Shown piece by piece: positions 26,001 through 39,674 of a stretch of DNA of 64,000 nucleotides. The translations under genes were made by a program, and so were the position numbers. The first letter of the stretch is position 1. Each line of letters begins with the position of its first letter. The DNA comes from Marchantia polymorpha subsp. ruderalis (taxonomy: Eukaryota; Streptophyta; Marchantiopsida; Marchantiales; Marchantiaceae): the NCBI GenBank assembly GCA_037833965.1, contig AP031358.1, positions 8,502,001-8,566,000 of the forward strand, given 5' to 3'. The notes below the pieces were generated by a model. It was not told where the DNA came from. It searched no databases and worked only from the letters and a program-made list of their open reading frames with translations.

Positions 26001-27882
26001 GCTGCGCGGGCATTATCACTGCGGGGCTGTGCGTTTGGGAATCTGCGATGGTGGCATTTGTGGATTAAAATAGTCACTGGCATTTAGAATGATACACGAG
26101 AAACGTGAGACTCATGGTGAGAAAATATTATTGGAGTGACGACAATGTAATAATAACTGATATCTCGCTGGGTTCCCAAATGCGCTGCAATAAGTGAAGA
26201 GCGTAAATTATTCATTCCCTTTGGTGGTACACCATGTCATACAATTTCTCAACCCCAGACCATATTTGGGAGAGGCTCGAATGACAGCAGATCGGCCAAT
26301 ATCGGCTAATTTAAAAGCCGATAGTCCGACCCGATCATAACTCCAGCGTTCTCGAGAAACATGCACTGTAGTGTAACCGTCAGGTTCAGACTTGAGGTCG
26401 ACAGGGAATGGCCGATAATGCTTCGAGAAGTGGAATCTCGCTGTATCCTCCCGGTACGACACATGATCGGCCTTCCGATGTTCGTTGGCTTGATCGATGA
26501 TATCGACAGGCTCTGTACAGAATTGTGCATGGATTACAGCAAGCTGAGACCAGACCGGACTTCCTGTCTATAGAAGGTCTCAGTGATTTATTCGAAGTCT
26601 TTCTTTCTGATCGTCTCAAGGGGAGAAAATTAACATGTCGTGGAGCAGAGGAAATGTGCAAGCAATCTACTAATCCCTCCTCTGCTAGGCAGCAGCCACT
26701 TCCTTCTGAATTATATGTCGCAAGACATTCATGACAGAGCCCAGAGACCGGATCGGAAGAGACTTCATTTTCTTCTGTATAAAAGCTAAGAGCTAAGCGA
26801 AAACGTTCATAGCGCCTGTCTGTCTGTGTATCTAGCTAGCGCTCTCGGAACCTACTTGGAAGAGCTCCGGGTTCAGTGCTGCGAGATCCAAGAGGTGCGA
26901 GACTCGGGCCGTCAGTTGAGACGGCCCTCAATGTACAAGGAGCTGGTACACACTACTACTTGTCAAAGAATGAGAACCCCTGAAAGGGTCTTCTTCAATA
27001 TCTGGAACTGTCACTCTAAAAATCTAATCTCCAACGAGGCGGAAGCTTCTAAGAATTGCCATGGGCGCATGCATCGCTGCCGCTTCTTTCTTCCTCCCTG
27101 ATGGATGAAGTCCACCATCACCATCGCCAGCAGGCCCAGCAGAGAGCAGAGCAGCTGGTGAGTGAGAGCTCCGGAGAGCCAGGCGAGGCTGGCTGGCTGG
27201 CTGGCTGGCGATGCGGAGGAGGAGACGAGTGACCACGAAAGCTACCACAACAACAACCTCGAGCTATGATTCCCTGCCAGAGCTTTGACAAACCCGTAAC
27301 ACAGAACGTATCCAGCGTTCTCAAAACCGTCCCACCCACCCACTCACTCGAACAGAGGTTGGATTTATTTTCGCGAGCTCGCAGGTTCGAAGTGGTGATG
27401 GTGGTGGTGGTAGTGGCGGTGGCGAGCCATGAGAACTGAACTGAGAGAAAGCCATCGAATTGGATGGCCCATATAAATGTACAGCAAGCTGATGCAAACC
27501 TACTTGTCAAAGAAAGAAAGGCCCTGAAAGGACGAAGAAGATAAGATGGTGGCTTCTCCTTTCTGCCAGGCTTCAAGGCCTTTGTTTCTTTGCCCAATCT
27601 GCAGCTTGAAACCGTCCAAGGGTTTGTGTATGACATGTTGTACAATTACAAGATGGTGGTAGTGGTAGTGGTGGCTGCTGTGATGATCATAAGGCTCATC
27701 CACGCCGTAAACGGAGCCCAAAAAAATGGAGAGCGCCATTGCATTGCACTGCACTGCAAGCTCGTCTTCCTGTTCTCCGTATAGAACTTTATCAGAATCT
27801 CCTGACCGAAAACCATCCGTGGCTTCGATGACTTCGATGGAGATGAAGAAGAAGAAGAAGAGGGAGCGGATGCTCGGAGCAG
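20072..27882. other. Long stretch without a supportable gene
   Basis: 20.07-21.1 kb is AT-rich. 21.1-24.6 kb is mixed, with ORFs under about 100 codons and no family motif; a 35-bp tandem duplication (ACTAATCACTCATGAGTTTA) lies at 22744-22813. 24.6-27.0 kb is more GC-rich with overlapping short ORFs on both strands, none recognised. 27.0-27.88 kb is directly downstream of the LRR kinase stop and probably holds its 3' UTR; it has GGCT (about 27188) and GGT/GGC microsatellites. Unrecognised exons or noncoding transcripts cannot be excluded. Confidence 0.45.
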
Positions 27883-30800
27883 CTACGGGGAGGAGGCAGC
27901 CTCCGAGGAAGTGCTGGAGGTCTTGATCGACTCCAGCACCTGCACGACCTCGGCCATGGTGGGGCGCTTGGAGGGCGTCTGGGAGGTGCAGATGAGGCCG
28001 AGCTTGAGCGCCTGCATGATCTCGCTCTCGGGCACGGCGTCGAGCCGGGGATCGACGCAGCTGCTCACGTTGCCCTGCTCGAGCGAGCTGCGGACGAACT
28101 CGCCCAGCACAATCACGCTGTTCTCGAAGCTCTCGACGGGCTGCCGGCCCGTCACCAGCTCCAGCAGCACCATGCCGAAGCTGTACACGTCGCACTTCTC
28201 GGTGAGCCGCAGGCTCTGGCAGGCGAGCTCGGGCGCAACGTAGCCCAGCGTCGTGTGGAACTTGCGGCTCGAGATGTACGTGTCCAGCATCGGCAGCAGC
28301 TTGACGAAGCCATAGTCCGAGACGCGCGGCTCGAATTCGGCGTCGAGCAAAATGTTGGACACCTTGAGGTCGAAGTGGAACACGGGCGGCCGGCAGTCGT
28401 GGTGCAGGTACGCCAGCCCCTTGGCCGTGCCCAGCGCAATGTTGAAGCGCAGCGCCCAGCTGAGGCTCGTGACGGCGCCGCTGCTCTGGTGCAGGTGGCT
28501 GTACAAGCTCCCGTTGGCCACGAAATCCGACAGGAGCAGCTGCATGGCCGACGACCAGTAGTAGCCTTGCAGCGGCACCAGGTTCGGGTGCTTGAGATTG
28601 CCCAGCAGCCCCATCTCCTGCTCGAAGTCGTCCTGATTCTTGATGCGCCCGAGCGTCTCGAGCTTCTTCACGGCGATCGACAGCCCACCCTCGAATGTGG
28701 CCTTGTACACCGAGCCCAGCGTGCCGCGCCCGATCATGCACTCGCGGTCCAGCAGCGCTTTGGTGCCCGTCTTCCAATCCTCGTAGCGCGACGGCAGGTC
28801 CTTGCTGAAGAGCACGAGCTTGCCCACAATCGGGCTCACGTCGGGCGACGGCGGCGAGCTCTCGTACACCAGCACGTCGCCCTCGCGCCGCTTGCGGATG
28901 GCCCGCACATTCATGATGGTCACCGCCACCACTCCCAGCGCGATGAAGGCCGCCGCGGCGATGGCGATGATCGACGACGAGCTCAGCAGCCGCGTCCCGC
29001 GGCTCCCCGCGCTGCCCGTGGCGCCCGAGCCAGCGCCAGCGCCATCGCCATCGCCCTCCGGCGCCAGCGCCCGGCAGGGCGCGCCCAGCGGCGCCCCGCA
29101 GAGCAGCGGATTGCCCAGGAACGAGCTCATGTTGAAGCGCCCCAGCGCTCCGTTGCGCGGAATCGGCCCCGACAGGTGGTTGAACGAGGCGTTCAGGAAG
29201 CGCAGCGCCTCCAATGCGCCCAGCGTCGCGGGGATGGCGCCCTCGAGCGAATTGTTGGACAGGTCCAGGCTGCGCAGCTTGGTCAGGTTGCCGAGCTCCG
29301 CCGCGATGCTGCCGCCCAAATCGTTCACCGCCAGGTTCAGCACCTCGAGGTCGGCCAGCGCGCTCATGCGCTCCGGGATCTGCCCCGTCAGCTCGTTGTC
29401 GGATACGTCCCTGCGCAGCAGCCACAGCCAGCCAGCCAGCACTCTTAGAATAGAAATGTGGGTCGGGGGATATGGCGGGACGAGGGGATCGCGGACTCTG
29501 CCCCGAGCCCGCCACAGCAGCAGCAGCATTTCCATCAAGATGCAGAGTCGCTACGAGAGGAGGAGAGTGGCGAGAGTGCTTACAGCAGCGAGAGCGAGGT
29601 GCAATCCGTGACCGCATCCGGCAACGATCCCTCGAGGTGCATGCTGTGAAGATCGAGCACCTGCAGGTGCGAGAGCAACCCAATCTCCGGGGGGATGGGG
29701 CCCGAGATGGCGTTGCCTTGGAGATGCAGGGCCGTGAGCGCTGCGAGCAGCCCGAGCTCCGGGGGCATGGCGCCGGTCAGAGCGTTGAAGCTGAGGTCCA
29801 GAGTTTGCATTCCCGCCAGAGCGCTCAGGGATGCGGGTATGGCGGACACCAGGGCGTTGGACGAGAGATTCAGAGCGCGCAGCTGCGAGCATTGGCTGAG
29901 ATCCGGGGGGATCACGCCCGTGAAATTGTTGTCGGACAGGTCCAGGGCTCGGAGCGCGGTGCAATTTCGGCCACCAGGAGCCGGCATCGATCCGGAGAAG
30001 CTGTTGCTCGACAGATTCACCGCCTGCGCGACGGGCAGGAACACCAAATCTGAGCCGACGCTCCCCGACAGGAAATTGTCGTGCAATGACAGAGTGACGA
30101 GGTTGGTCAATGCGGACAGCTGCGGAGGCAGATCCTCCGAGAGCGAGTTGGCCCCGAGATTCAGGTACGTCAGGGCCGTGCAGTTGCCCAGCGCTGCGGG
30201 AATTCTCCCGGACAGGAAATTCTGCTCCAGGTTCAAGATGAACAAAGTCGGCAGCTGGCCGAGCTCGGCGGGAATGGAGCCCTGCAAGTTGTTGTGCGAG
30301 AAATCGATGCCCTCCAGGTTGGCGCAATTGGCCAGGCTCGAGGGGATGGCGCCGGTGAAGCGGTTCTGGGCCAGCGAGATGTAGCGCAGCCTCTGGCAGT
30401 TGGAGAAGAGCTCGGCCGGAAGCGAGCCCGAGAGCGCATTGCCCGACAGATCAAACAGGCGCATGCCGCCAATTCGCCCGAGCTGGCCGGGAATGGGGCC
30501 CGACAGGGCGTTGCCGCTGAGGTTGAGCTTGTAGAGCGTGCTGATCTCGGCGAACTGCGGCGGAATGGTGCCCTGCAGATTGTTGTGCGTGAGCGAGATG
30601 GTCCTCAGGCGGGCCAGGTGCTGCAAGCTCGTGGCGAGCGAGCCCGCCAGCCCCGCGTCGTTCAGAATGAGCCTCGACACTCGGCCGTCCGCATCGCAGG
30701 TCACTCCCGTCCAATTGCACGGCGTCGAGTCCATGGTGTTCCAGTCGTCAAAAATGCCCTTCGGATCCTCGGTGATCGCATACCTGAAGCCGTAGAGCGC

Positions 30801-30929
30801 AATCCCCTCAGCATTGACGAACGCCTCGACCCGTGCGCTCTGCAATGCCACCACGCCCAGCAGAAGTATTGTGATCCTCCCCCACTGGCTGCCCCAAATC
30901 TGTCTCCTATGTCGTAGCCCACCTGTCAT
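27883..30929 (-). CDS. LRR receptor-like kinase, At1g12460/At1g62950 type
   Basis: Two exons, 30929-29584 and 29410-27883, joined across a 173-bp GT-AG intron. The junction restores an LRR ([16 protein letters not shown]) and gives 957 aa. Order: signal peptide (1-36), LRR N-cap with CNWTGVTCD, about 17-19 LRRs (to about residue 535), linker, membrane helix (about 593-616, [20 protein letters not shown]), basic stop-transfer, kinase domain (about 660-950). Kinase motifs: [12 protein letters not shown] (676-681 loop), Lys in IAVKKLE (697), HFD instead of HRD (794-796), DYG instead of DFG (814-816), [20 protein letters not shown] and GYYWSS are typical of this subfamily. It acts at the plasma membrane; ligand unknown. 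Arabidopsis members read HLN at the catalytic loop from memory, so this copy, with Asp retained, may be more active. No RD arginine, so activation-loop control should be non-RD. Confidence 0.92.
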
Positions 30930-33900
30930 GTTCTTTCACCGACCTCCTCCGTCCACGCGAGGGAGGGGCTCTGAGAATTTTATTCGCCCTGTCCTCGTCC
31001 TCTGCTGCTGCTTCCGCGTCCTCGTTGATGCAGGATTGAACCGGCGCTCTTCAGACCCATATCTTCATGAAATCCCCACGAGAGCCACTTCCTCTGCTAC
31101 ATTGCTATTCTTCGTACGACGCACGGAGACGACGAGAGCTGCACAGACGACGACGATAAGGCAGCGACATGGTCATAATCAGATCACATCGTTTCTGGCC
31201 AAGCAATGATCAGACTGTACTCGACGGCAGCAACAACAACAGGCGAGTGCCAGCAGGGGAAGGACTGAATCTCAGAGGGATGGCGGAGCTGACGAGGACA
31301 GACGGATTCGTACGGGGGAGGAGATTTCAGAACAAGCGCAGACGAGAAGAACTCGCTAATTTCATCCTACCCCAGGTGCGGAAATGCATGAGGCCCCGAG
31401 TAGTTCTTACGAGCGAAAGGAGATTGTGTCGACCTGAGGAGCCAAAGTGCTTATTCCGTTGCTGGCGAGCGAGCGGGCTATGTCCTCGCATTTCTCTTGC
31501 TCAAAGTGGGAACTAATCCGCGCGGATAAAAATTACACATCCAGGCCCCCGCTCCTGTGCAGCAGCAGCAGCAGCAGAACATGGCGATAGCAACGGTGTT
31601 CTCATTAAGACGACGAGATGCCGGGACGACGGCCACAACATTGTCCCGCGCATGCGTGGCAAATGCAGCTCGAGCTTGCCGCAACCTCTCAATGCACCGG
31701 GACGCACGACTATCACAGATTGACCGCTTACGGAAGCAGATCACGGCACCGACTAACTAATCTAATCCACACTGGCCCCCCTCCCCTGCCCGGCCGCCCC
31801 CGCCCGTCCGTCCCGAGGCTCGCATGCTCGTCCGTCCTTTTCCCACCCAATTCCTGCGTCCCCAGACTCTCTCTGCCTGCCTCCCTCCCTCTCTGCGTGC
31901 CTGCCTCGTGGTCCGGGTGACAGTCTGCCCTGCGTTCTGCGTTCGGGTGTGCGCGAGCGAGCGAGCGAGCGAGTTAGTGAGTGAGTGTGTCAGTCAGTCA
32001 ATCCTCCCCTCCCTCACTTCTGCTGCTGCTGCTCCTCCTCCTCCTCCTGCTCCTGCTCACCAGATGCTGCCTGCAGGGCCGCGCGCGCTGACCTTCAAAC
32101 GGCGTTGTTGTCGGCACCAGGCGCGTGCATAATACGACAATGCAATCCTCGCGCCGCCCGCGCCAGCATCGATCGATCGACCAGCGAGCGCAACGATCAT
32201 CTCGCCCTCGCCCTCGCTTTCTCTCGCAGCGTGCTCTTGGTCGTCGGCGGCATCGGGCGGATGGACAGATGCCGATGCCTCGACTGAACGCTGCACGAGA
32301 CAATGCCCACCGAACTGCGCCAATCCCACGAGGTTCAACCACACCACAACTCAACGACCGCAAGGCACACAGTGAATGCGGCAGCAGCTGCTCTAGCTCT
32401 AGCTCTAGCTCTTGTCCTGCTAATCGATCTCACTCACTCACTCCCCAGAAAACAGCGACGGGCCAGGAAGCAAGGGAGCAATTGCAAGGAGGAGGAGCAG
32501 CAGCTGGCTGCTGGGCTGCTGCTGCTGCTGCATCTGCCTGTAGCAATTTAAAACTGGAAATCGGGGCAATAATGAATCATGACTATATCTCAACTTTGGA
32601 AGGCGCAAGAGGAGGGGGACATGGCTCCACCATTCTGCAGTTCATTTCTTCATAAACTCCATTTGGCACCGCAAACGCCTCCCCACCCCACCACCGCAAT
32701 ATTTTACTACTTGTGGGCCTCGGGTCTGGTGAAAAGGCTCGCGGCTCTTGCGCATGTGGGGGGTCTGCAGGATTCGATCACTCGCGCCGGGACTCTCCGA
32801 ATGTTTTCGCCTATTCAATGTGCCCATTTGAATGTCAGCCTCGGAATCGCATTCCCCTTTCGCTTTCTCATTTCGTTACGAGTTGGATAAAGTCCGCCAG
32901 GTCGTGGAGATGGAGCCGCAGCTTCTGGCGGGTGAATGAATGAATGTTCAGATGTTACGCATGGATGCATCATGCATGCTTGTCTGCTCCTCCTGCTCCT
33001 CCTGCTCGAGTAGAAGTAGTCAGGAGTTCACTTCACTCCACTGGCATCTCTTTATCTTCCGCCTTCACTTCCTTATCCCCTTTGGCCTGGCGACCATGGC
33101 CCCCTTCATAACTCTCTTGTGAGTGATCAGATTAGAAAAGAAACTTTTGGAAAACCCTCGCCCCTCCAGCTCACCTCTGGGCTTGTACATCCTACATGAT
33201 TGATTATCTTCAGTGCATGCATGAGCTCCGAGGAGGATGGCAGGGCAGGGCATGGAATGGCATGGTATGGCATGCGATCGGATTGGACTGGGAACGTCGG
33301 AGATTGCCACTCTTACAAGCTGCAGAAATCTGGTGCACCAAAGAGGCGTGACAAAGAATTCGAAATTCAATAGCCATCCCGGTGTCACTCGTAATCATTG
33401 AGGTGTAATGATGACTTGCTGGTGATGCACCAGGAGAATTTGGAAAGCATTATTATGAGCTTACTCTCATCATTATGCATACCTGGATCATGCTTAGGAC
33501 CTAAGACGAGAGCAGGTTCTGGGTAATTGTTAATTTAAGCTCGAGCATCGCGCATGATCACGCGACTAACCTCATTCAGCTCGCCCGGTCACCACACTTA
33601 CCGGCATGAAAACATGCTTTTCCACCATTAATTCATCGATCTTCTGCTAAGTACGCAGATTAGACGCTGGATTGTAATTTATCTCCATTCATCGTTTTGC
33701 CTGTTCCATGGCTATGAAATGTTGGCCCCTAGTCGGACAGTGTAGTGTAGCTTTCCATGCAGGGCAAATTTTGGCCTTCATGTGTAGCATCAAAGCCCGA
33801 ACGAAGCACCTCCATAGGCTTCGGCCAATAGGTTAAATAACAATCTAGTCGAAGCTCCTGCGCATGCATAGGCTTCTAGTCGTTGAGAAAATTCTCTTGG

Positions 33901-34700
33901 CAGGAAAATTTGATTGACTTGTCATATATGGATGGCTCCTTTCAGAACCATATCCATCTGGGCCAGTCCAGTGTGCGCCTGAAAGGCAAGACAACAACAA
34001 CAGTAGTAGTAGCAGCAGCAGCAGCAAGGCCTTCAAATGTGTCGAATCAGAAGAGGCTAGTCTACCGAGCCTTCTGAAGCGTTTTGTTTTCATTATATAA
34101 GGAGCTCGAGCAATTCTTTTCCCTCGCCTGCATCGGATTCTAAAATAGCAATTTTAATCGATGTGTTCAAAACGAGCAACACATCGATTGAATCCCTCTC
34201 CGCCGCTGTAGTATCATTTGTCCGCATGATTGGGGTATCAATAGTAATCTGTGTCGCGTGTAGTAGATGACTTTGATGGCTCGTGTACACGCTCACGGTA
34301 CCTACCCAAATCTGAAAAGCATCATGTAGATCATGTAGCGAGGTACCAAAGAGCTCGCGCTCTTTCTAAAAGCAGGCTCGATTATTTTAAGCTCCAGTCT
34401 TCCAATATTGGCATATTTGTGTGACATCCCCTCGGAAACTCTGCAGTGTTAACCCTCGTGTTCGCCTGTTGACTTTGTACCGTCCTCTCTGTAAGTCTCT
34501 GTAAGCATCCTCGGCTCATTCCAAGCTCCTGAAAAGCTTTTCCTCCCGCTGCTCGCAGCCGAGTCAATTAGGTCGGCCTCCAACACCCCCCTCTCCGGCC
34601 TTCTCTCGCCTCAGATTCTCTTCCCATTTCTGGAATTGACATCTGTTGCCTGCGAGTGTTGTGGCATGGCGACACTATGAATGATGACATGTCATCTTCG
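30930..34700. promoter_or_regulatory. Upstream region of the LRR kinase gene, microsatellite-rich
   Basis: No convincing CDS. The first 1.7 kb upstream of the kinase ATG should contain its 5' UTR and promoter. Striking simple repeats: CAG repeat at about 31559, GAGC/GAGT runs near 31955, CTG then CTC repeats near 32020-32050, AGCTCT repeats near 32390-32410, CTG near 32515, GTA/AGC repeats near 34000-34025. Stretches with such CT/GA content are frequent in plant 5' leaders and core promoters. From about 32.6 to 34.7 kb no motif is seen. The exact transcription start could not be assigned. Confidence 0.4.
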
Positions 34701-37700
34701 TAGTAGTCTAGTCGGCCATGGCTATAAAATAGTTTGCTATGCTATGCTATGCTTCATAATAGTTTTGCAAATTATGTTAGGCATGTTGAGAGCCCCCAGC
34801 TCAAACTTACTCTCGAGAGTATACTTGTTGATAATATCATATACGATATTTTCATAGACGTTGTTTTGCTTCAAAACACCTTGCGCATGCATTGTTTTCT
34901 GATTGAGAGAATTCGCCTTCTCTACCTGGAGCACAATGAAGAAAAAGACAAAGTACAAAGTGATAATGTTTTTGTTGCAATGACTTATCGGTTAATTGAT
35001 AGAGCACCGTCTCCAAACTTTTTAACCCTCCTAGATCAAAGCCAGGTGAAGGCTCTACACGTCGAAACCTACAACTTAAATCAAATTTATCACATGCATC
35101 CTAAATATTACAAACACTGCTTCTTCACAATGTTCATGATGTTTTAATGTACGAAATGATTACTTCAATACACTCTTTTATTTCCAGATATTGCATCACA
35201 TAACATTGTCAATGAATTTAATGAATTTTATCTTTTCAAACAATTCTAATTCTAATTTGTAACTAGCATGCAATGAATTCTGAGTATATTAAATTTTTGT
35301 AGTGAGCTTCTATAGCATTTTACATACACATCCCTCTGAGTTACAACATTGTTAAATTTCTAATCAGTTATCGACCATATATTAAAAATAAATCATTTGT
35401 TACATTATGAGTAGTGATTTGTCTTTCGTTCTCTATGAAATAAACAATTAGTCATTATTTTTGAACCAGTTTCTCTATGTTGGATAACTTACTTCCGGTA
35501 TTACGGTTTTCAATCTTCAAACTAAAAAATAACTTTCTTATAATTTAAGTATCATGATATGTTTTTTAAGATAAATATAACGTCAACAAATGGTTTTTAC
35601 ATCAAAACGTTGAAGCAATGCTAACCATTAATATTTTGATATAAACAAGTAGTACATCATTAAAGGGCCAATGCACAAATATAACATCATATGTAAACAT
35701 TTTATTTTTATTTGTTAACAAATGTATGAAAAATACAAGTAACTAACAAAAATCTGAAAATATTTATATCATATATATATACATATAAATATATATATTT
35801 TAACAAGTGGAATTATTTTAATCAGAAGATGATAAATCACAAAACATAGCAAGAATACAATGTTTGTAAATTATTTTCAATGATAAAACCAAATAAAAAA
35901 ATTAAATAGTATACATAGATTCTTGTTCATGAAATATTTTTTTAATAGCAGAATTTCAGAAAATTTCATTTGAATTTAAGGACACATATTTATTATTATA
36001 TATAATGCAAAACGAACTATGTCTTCACTATTGCAATACTCGGAATGAAGAGCAAAGCTCAGTTAAAGATGAAATATTCATTTGAAGATGAATAATACCT
36101 ATAATTGTTCTTCTTTACTTTGTAAATATCTTATTAGCAAGTATGATAATATAACTTTTCATCTCTAATATCCATTCTTCTTTTAGTGTTCTTATGATTT
36201 GGCGTACAACAAGAATATATATTATTGATGTGTAGTTTTTTATTATCACACTAAATATTTATCAAACAAGCACAAGGATTGTTAATGTCAGCTTATATAT
36301 TTATTTTTCATCTACACAACACGTTGATTTGCATATGACGATTATGTACAGTCTACTATAATGAAACATATCTTCATTCTAAATAATGTATAGCTTAAAT
36401 TTAATACACTACAGAATTTTATATGTAGAAATCATATTTAAGAATTTAAAAATCAAAATCGAGAAACTAATTACTACAAATTCAATATAAAAACTTTAAG
36501 AGCTTAATGATAAAATAACTATAAACTTGAAATAAAAATAAAAATAATTGATATAAAAAATTGTGATTTGATGACATTTATTCATTAATATATTTAGATT
36601 TCAAAATAATTTTATCAATCATAATTTATTATTTGTCCAAATATCTTATGCAATCATAATGTGAAGTATGAATTGGATTATTCAACGTGTCAGAATAATG
36701 AAAATGACATGATAATATAAATATTATTCAATTTGAACCCTAAAAATCGTTCAATTTCTTACCTGAATCTTAAAAAAACATTTGTATGCATGTAGTGTTT
36801 GCTAGTATTTTTTTCCTCAACTTATCACTTAAAAAAAATTTGTAATTTTCATATCAGTATTCACATACAATCATATATTTTCTTTTGTTATATATTTCAG
36901 GGTTCTGATAATCATATATTATGTATGTGCTCATTTTAAATTTCCAACAAGCAAAGATTACAAGATAATGATAATTAAAACTATAATTAGTCTACATTTT
37001 GTATGAAATATTTTTTATTTCATTAAAAACTTGTTTATTGTTCATGTTTAACTTGCTTGTTATTTTGACATAATTCAAAATGACAAATGAGCTACTTAGT
37101 TTTAGTATTAGTTAGTTAGTTAGCTAGCTAGTTAGTTAGCTGTAATATTATTGTGAAGAAATATGAATAGATGATAAGTGTCCAATACTGGTAATCTTTA
37201 TTTTCTGAATAATAAATAATAAATATAAATCGATAAATGAGTTTTTTTTTCAAATACTGTATTTTCAATGCAGAATTCATTCATTATATTTAAGTCATAT
37301 ATTGAAAGCAATATAGAAATATTTTTAACTCTTATGAAAAAATAAAAGATGTTAACAAATTGAATTAAAATAAATAATATGATCTACATAATTAAAAAAT
37401 GAAATAAAATCTCTTAAATTCAATTTTTAATTTATTATAAACATTGAATAACTTCTTATGAGTCTTGATTTTTTTGAATAAAAGTTGAATATATTTTGAC
37501 CGCTTAACATTTAATTTCTTGACTATTTACTACTACTTGTTCTAAATTGCATTATAATAAATTTTATTTCAAAAAATTTAAAATTGATTCGTAATATGAT
37601 AAAGTTAACTTTACAAAAAGACTATTTTTTGATATTCATTACATTTCCTTGGTGCAAAAAAAATCATAAACATCTAGTTCTGATTGAAATATAATCATAA

Positions 37701-39660
37701 TGTTTTTGCACACTAATAAATACAGATTACGATTTTTTAGGTGGCAATGATAACAATAATAAAATTCCATAATTACTCAATTTTACCGTATGAGATTGCA
37801 GACAATACTAATTTTTATTTGAATATACTATATTGACATTAAGGTTGATTATAATTTTTCAGATAACATTATATATTATGTAATGTGTGTATAGTATTTT
37901 CTTAAGTTGAATAATATTTTAATTATTTACAATTGATTAAAATTACATTCTATCTGACTTACATTTTTTCATAAATTCATGTTTTTTTAATAATTAAGAT
38001 TTCATCAAAAATATATTTATTGGATAAGTAATTAAAGTTATCATTGCATCAACATGAATCAAATATTGCCTCCATCAAAGATAATAATGTGGTCATTGTA
38101 CAAAAGATTAAAATCAGCAAATATGTTGTATTTTTAATATATAGAGTTGTATAAAACACATTATTGTTACTTATCAATTGTACAAAATTGTTGGCGCATT
38201 CAATGCAAGTGATAAGTCGCATAATAGATTAAAAAGTAAAACAAAAGATGAAGGATTTTGCCCCAAAGATGTAATTATTTGGATAAGATTGAATAATTAT
38301 AAATATTTTTTATGTTGGTAAACATATATTGAAATAGATCAAGTTTTTAATATCATTTTTATATAGCAGATAAAAGAAATCTTAAATTGTAAATTATTGT
38401 AAATAAATAAATTATGAAGACAAATATGAAGTTTGACTATGACTTTTCTCTCTTATATTCAATGTATAAAATCATATAATTGTAAGGATAAATTACAATC
38501 TTATCAAAGTTGACATTTGTTAGCATCATAGTTGAAACAGGTAAAAGTGAAAGACTGAGGAATGGGACCCGTTACAAGCATCTCCCTTTTAATAAGGTCG
38601 CCTTGTCTAGATGTGTATCTTACGTATGAAAGATTGGATCTGCATGCGGATGTTCGTGTTTGACAAAGTACAAAGCAACTCGCTACAAATTATTGATCTT
38701 GACAAAAATCATTTTATCTTATACGTATCCGAGACGCTTCAGATTGAGAAAGAATCATATGAATTTATCTAGCTCCTCGTCATGATTGTACCCCCTCTCA
38801 CTGTTTGGAGCGTGAAGACAGTAAACAATTTGTAGTGACATTCGATATATCTCCATCTTTCCTACATGAATCACGTAGCTTGTCGTCGTGACGGCTCCCA
38901 CTCTCAAGTTGTAAATTATCATTGTTGTTGTCACAAGAGGTAGAATATTGAACACTCGATAGCATCGATCATGCAAGTTTCTTTCCAAGGATGTTTGGGC
39001 ATGATACACAAGCAAAGGAGGATTGGATTGCTGTACTCTACCAACAACTCTCACAACATGCACCGCTTCCACACTCTCGCATTTTGTCCCTTCACTTTCG
39101 CACGAGTCATAATAATTCAAACTCATTGACATGGGTGGCAAGCCCGTCATGGGTCATCGATTGACGCCCTCACCAAAGCTCGCAAGGGCACCCCGAAGCA
39201 TGGCTTCATAAAAAGAACTGCTAAAAAGAAATTCTTATTTGACGAGAAAAGGTGACATCTTTCTATCAGTCATTTGTAAGAAGATAGGCAAAATAATTAC
39301 ACGAAATACAACAAGATAACTTCGGCCTCTTTCTAGATGGAAGCGATTAGAAAAAGTTGCAGGTCTGATGAATGTGCATGTGAAGCTAATGAGATTTATC
39401 ACTTGACGAAATTCAGCCAAACTTAATTTGATCATAAGTGCTACATGAGTCAAATTAAATTTCACTATAAACGAAACATGATTTTTGTTTGAACGAGTCA
39501 ACTATGATGAGACTTTAGTTGAAATACAGTTGATTATGAATGATACATGACGCTAATTTTTGTTGTTGATGAACAAGTCAAATGTGATATGATTTTAATT
39601 AAAATACAATGTGATGACGGATGAACATGAATCGATGAACATGTTATGTATAAAAAGAAC
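34701..39660. other. Gene-empty AT-rich block
   Basis: About 35.1-38.5 kb is extremely AT-rich, with no ORF over 60 codons; an ATAT tract lies near 35770 and a GTTAGTTAGCTAG-type simple repeat at about 37105-37140. The ORF of 137 codons at 34734-35147 shows no family motif. 38.5-39.66 kb is mixed; the minus-strand ORF at 39150-38755 is not recognised. 39400-39640 has diverged direct repeats around GAACGAGTCAA/GAACAAGTCAA. The block may be old transposon or organelle-like debris, but no diagnostic sequence is left. Confidence 0.5.
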
Positions 39661-39674
39661 GAAACTAGTAAAAT

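Noticed and set aside
28255-29448. Plus-strand ORF of 397 codons, and other long frames across 27.5-30.9 kb
   Set aside because: Antisense shadow of the GC-rich receptor-kinase exons; Arg/Gln/Ala-rich translation without any motif.
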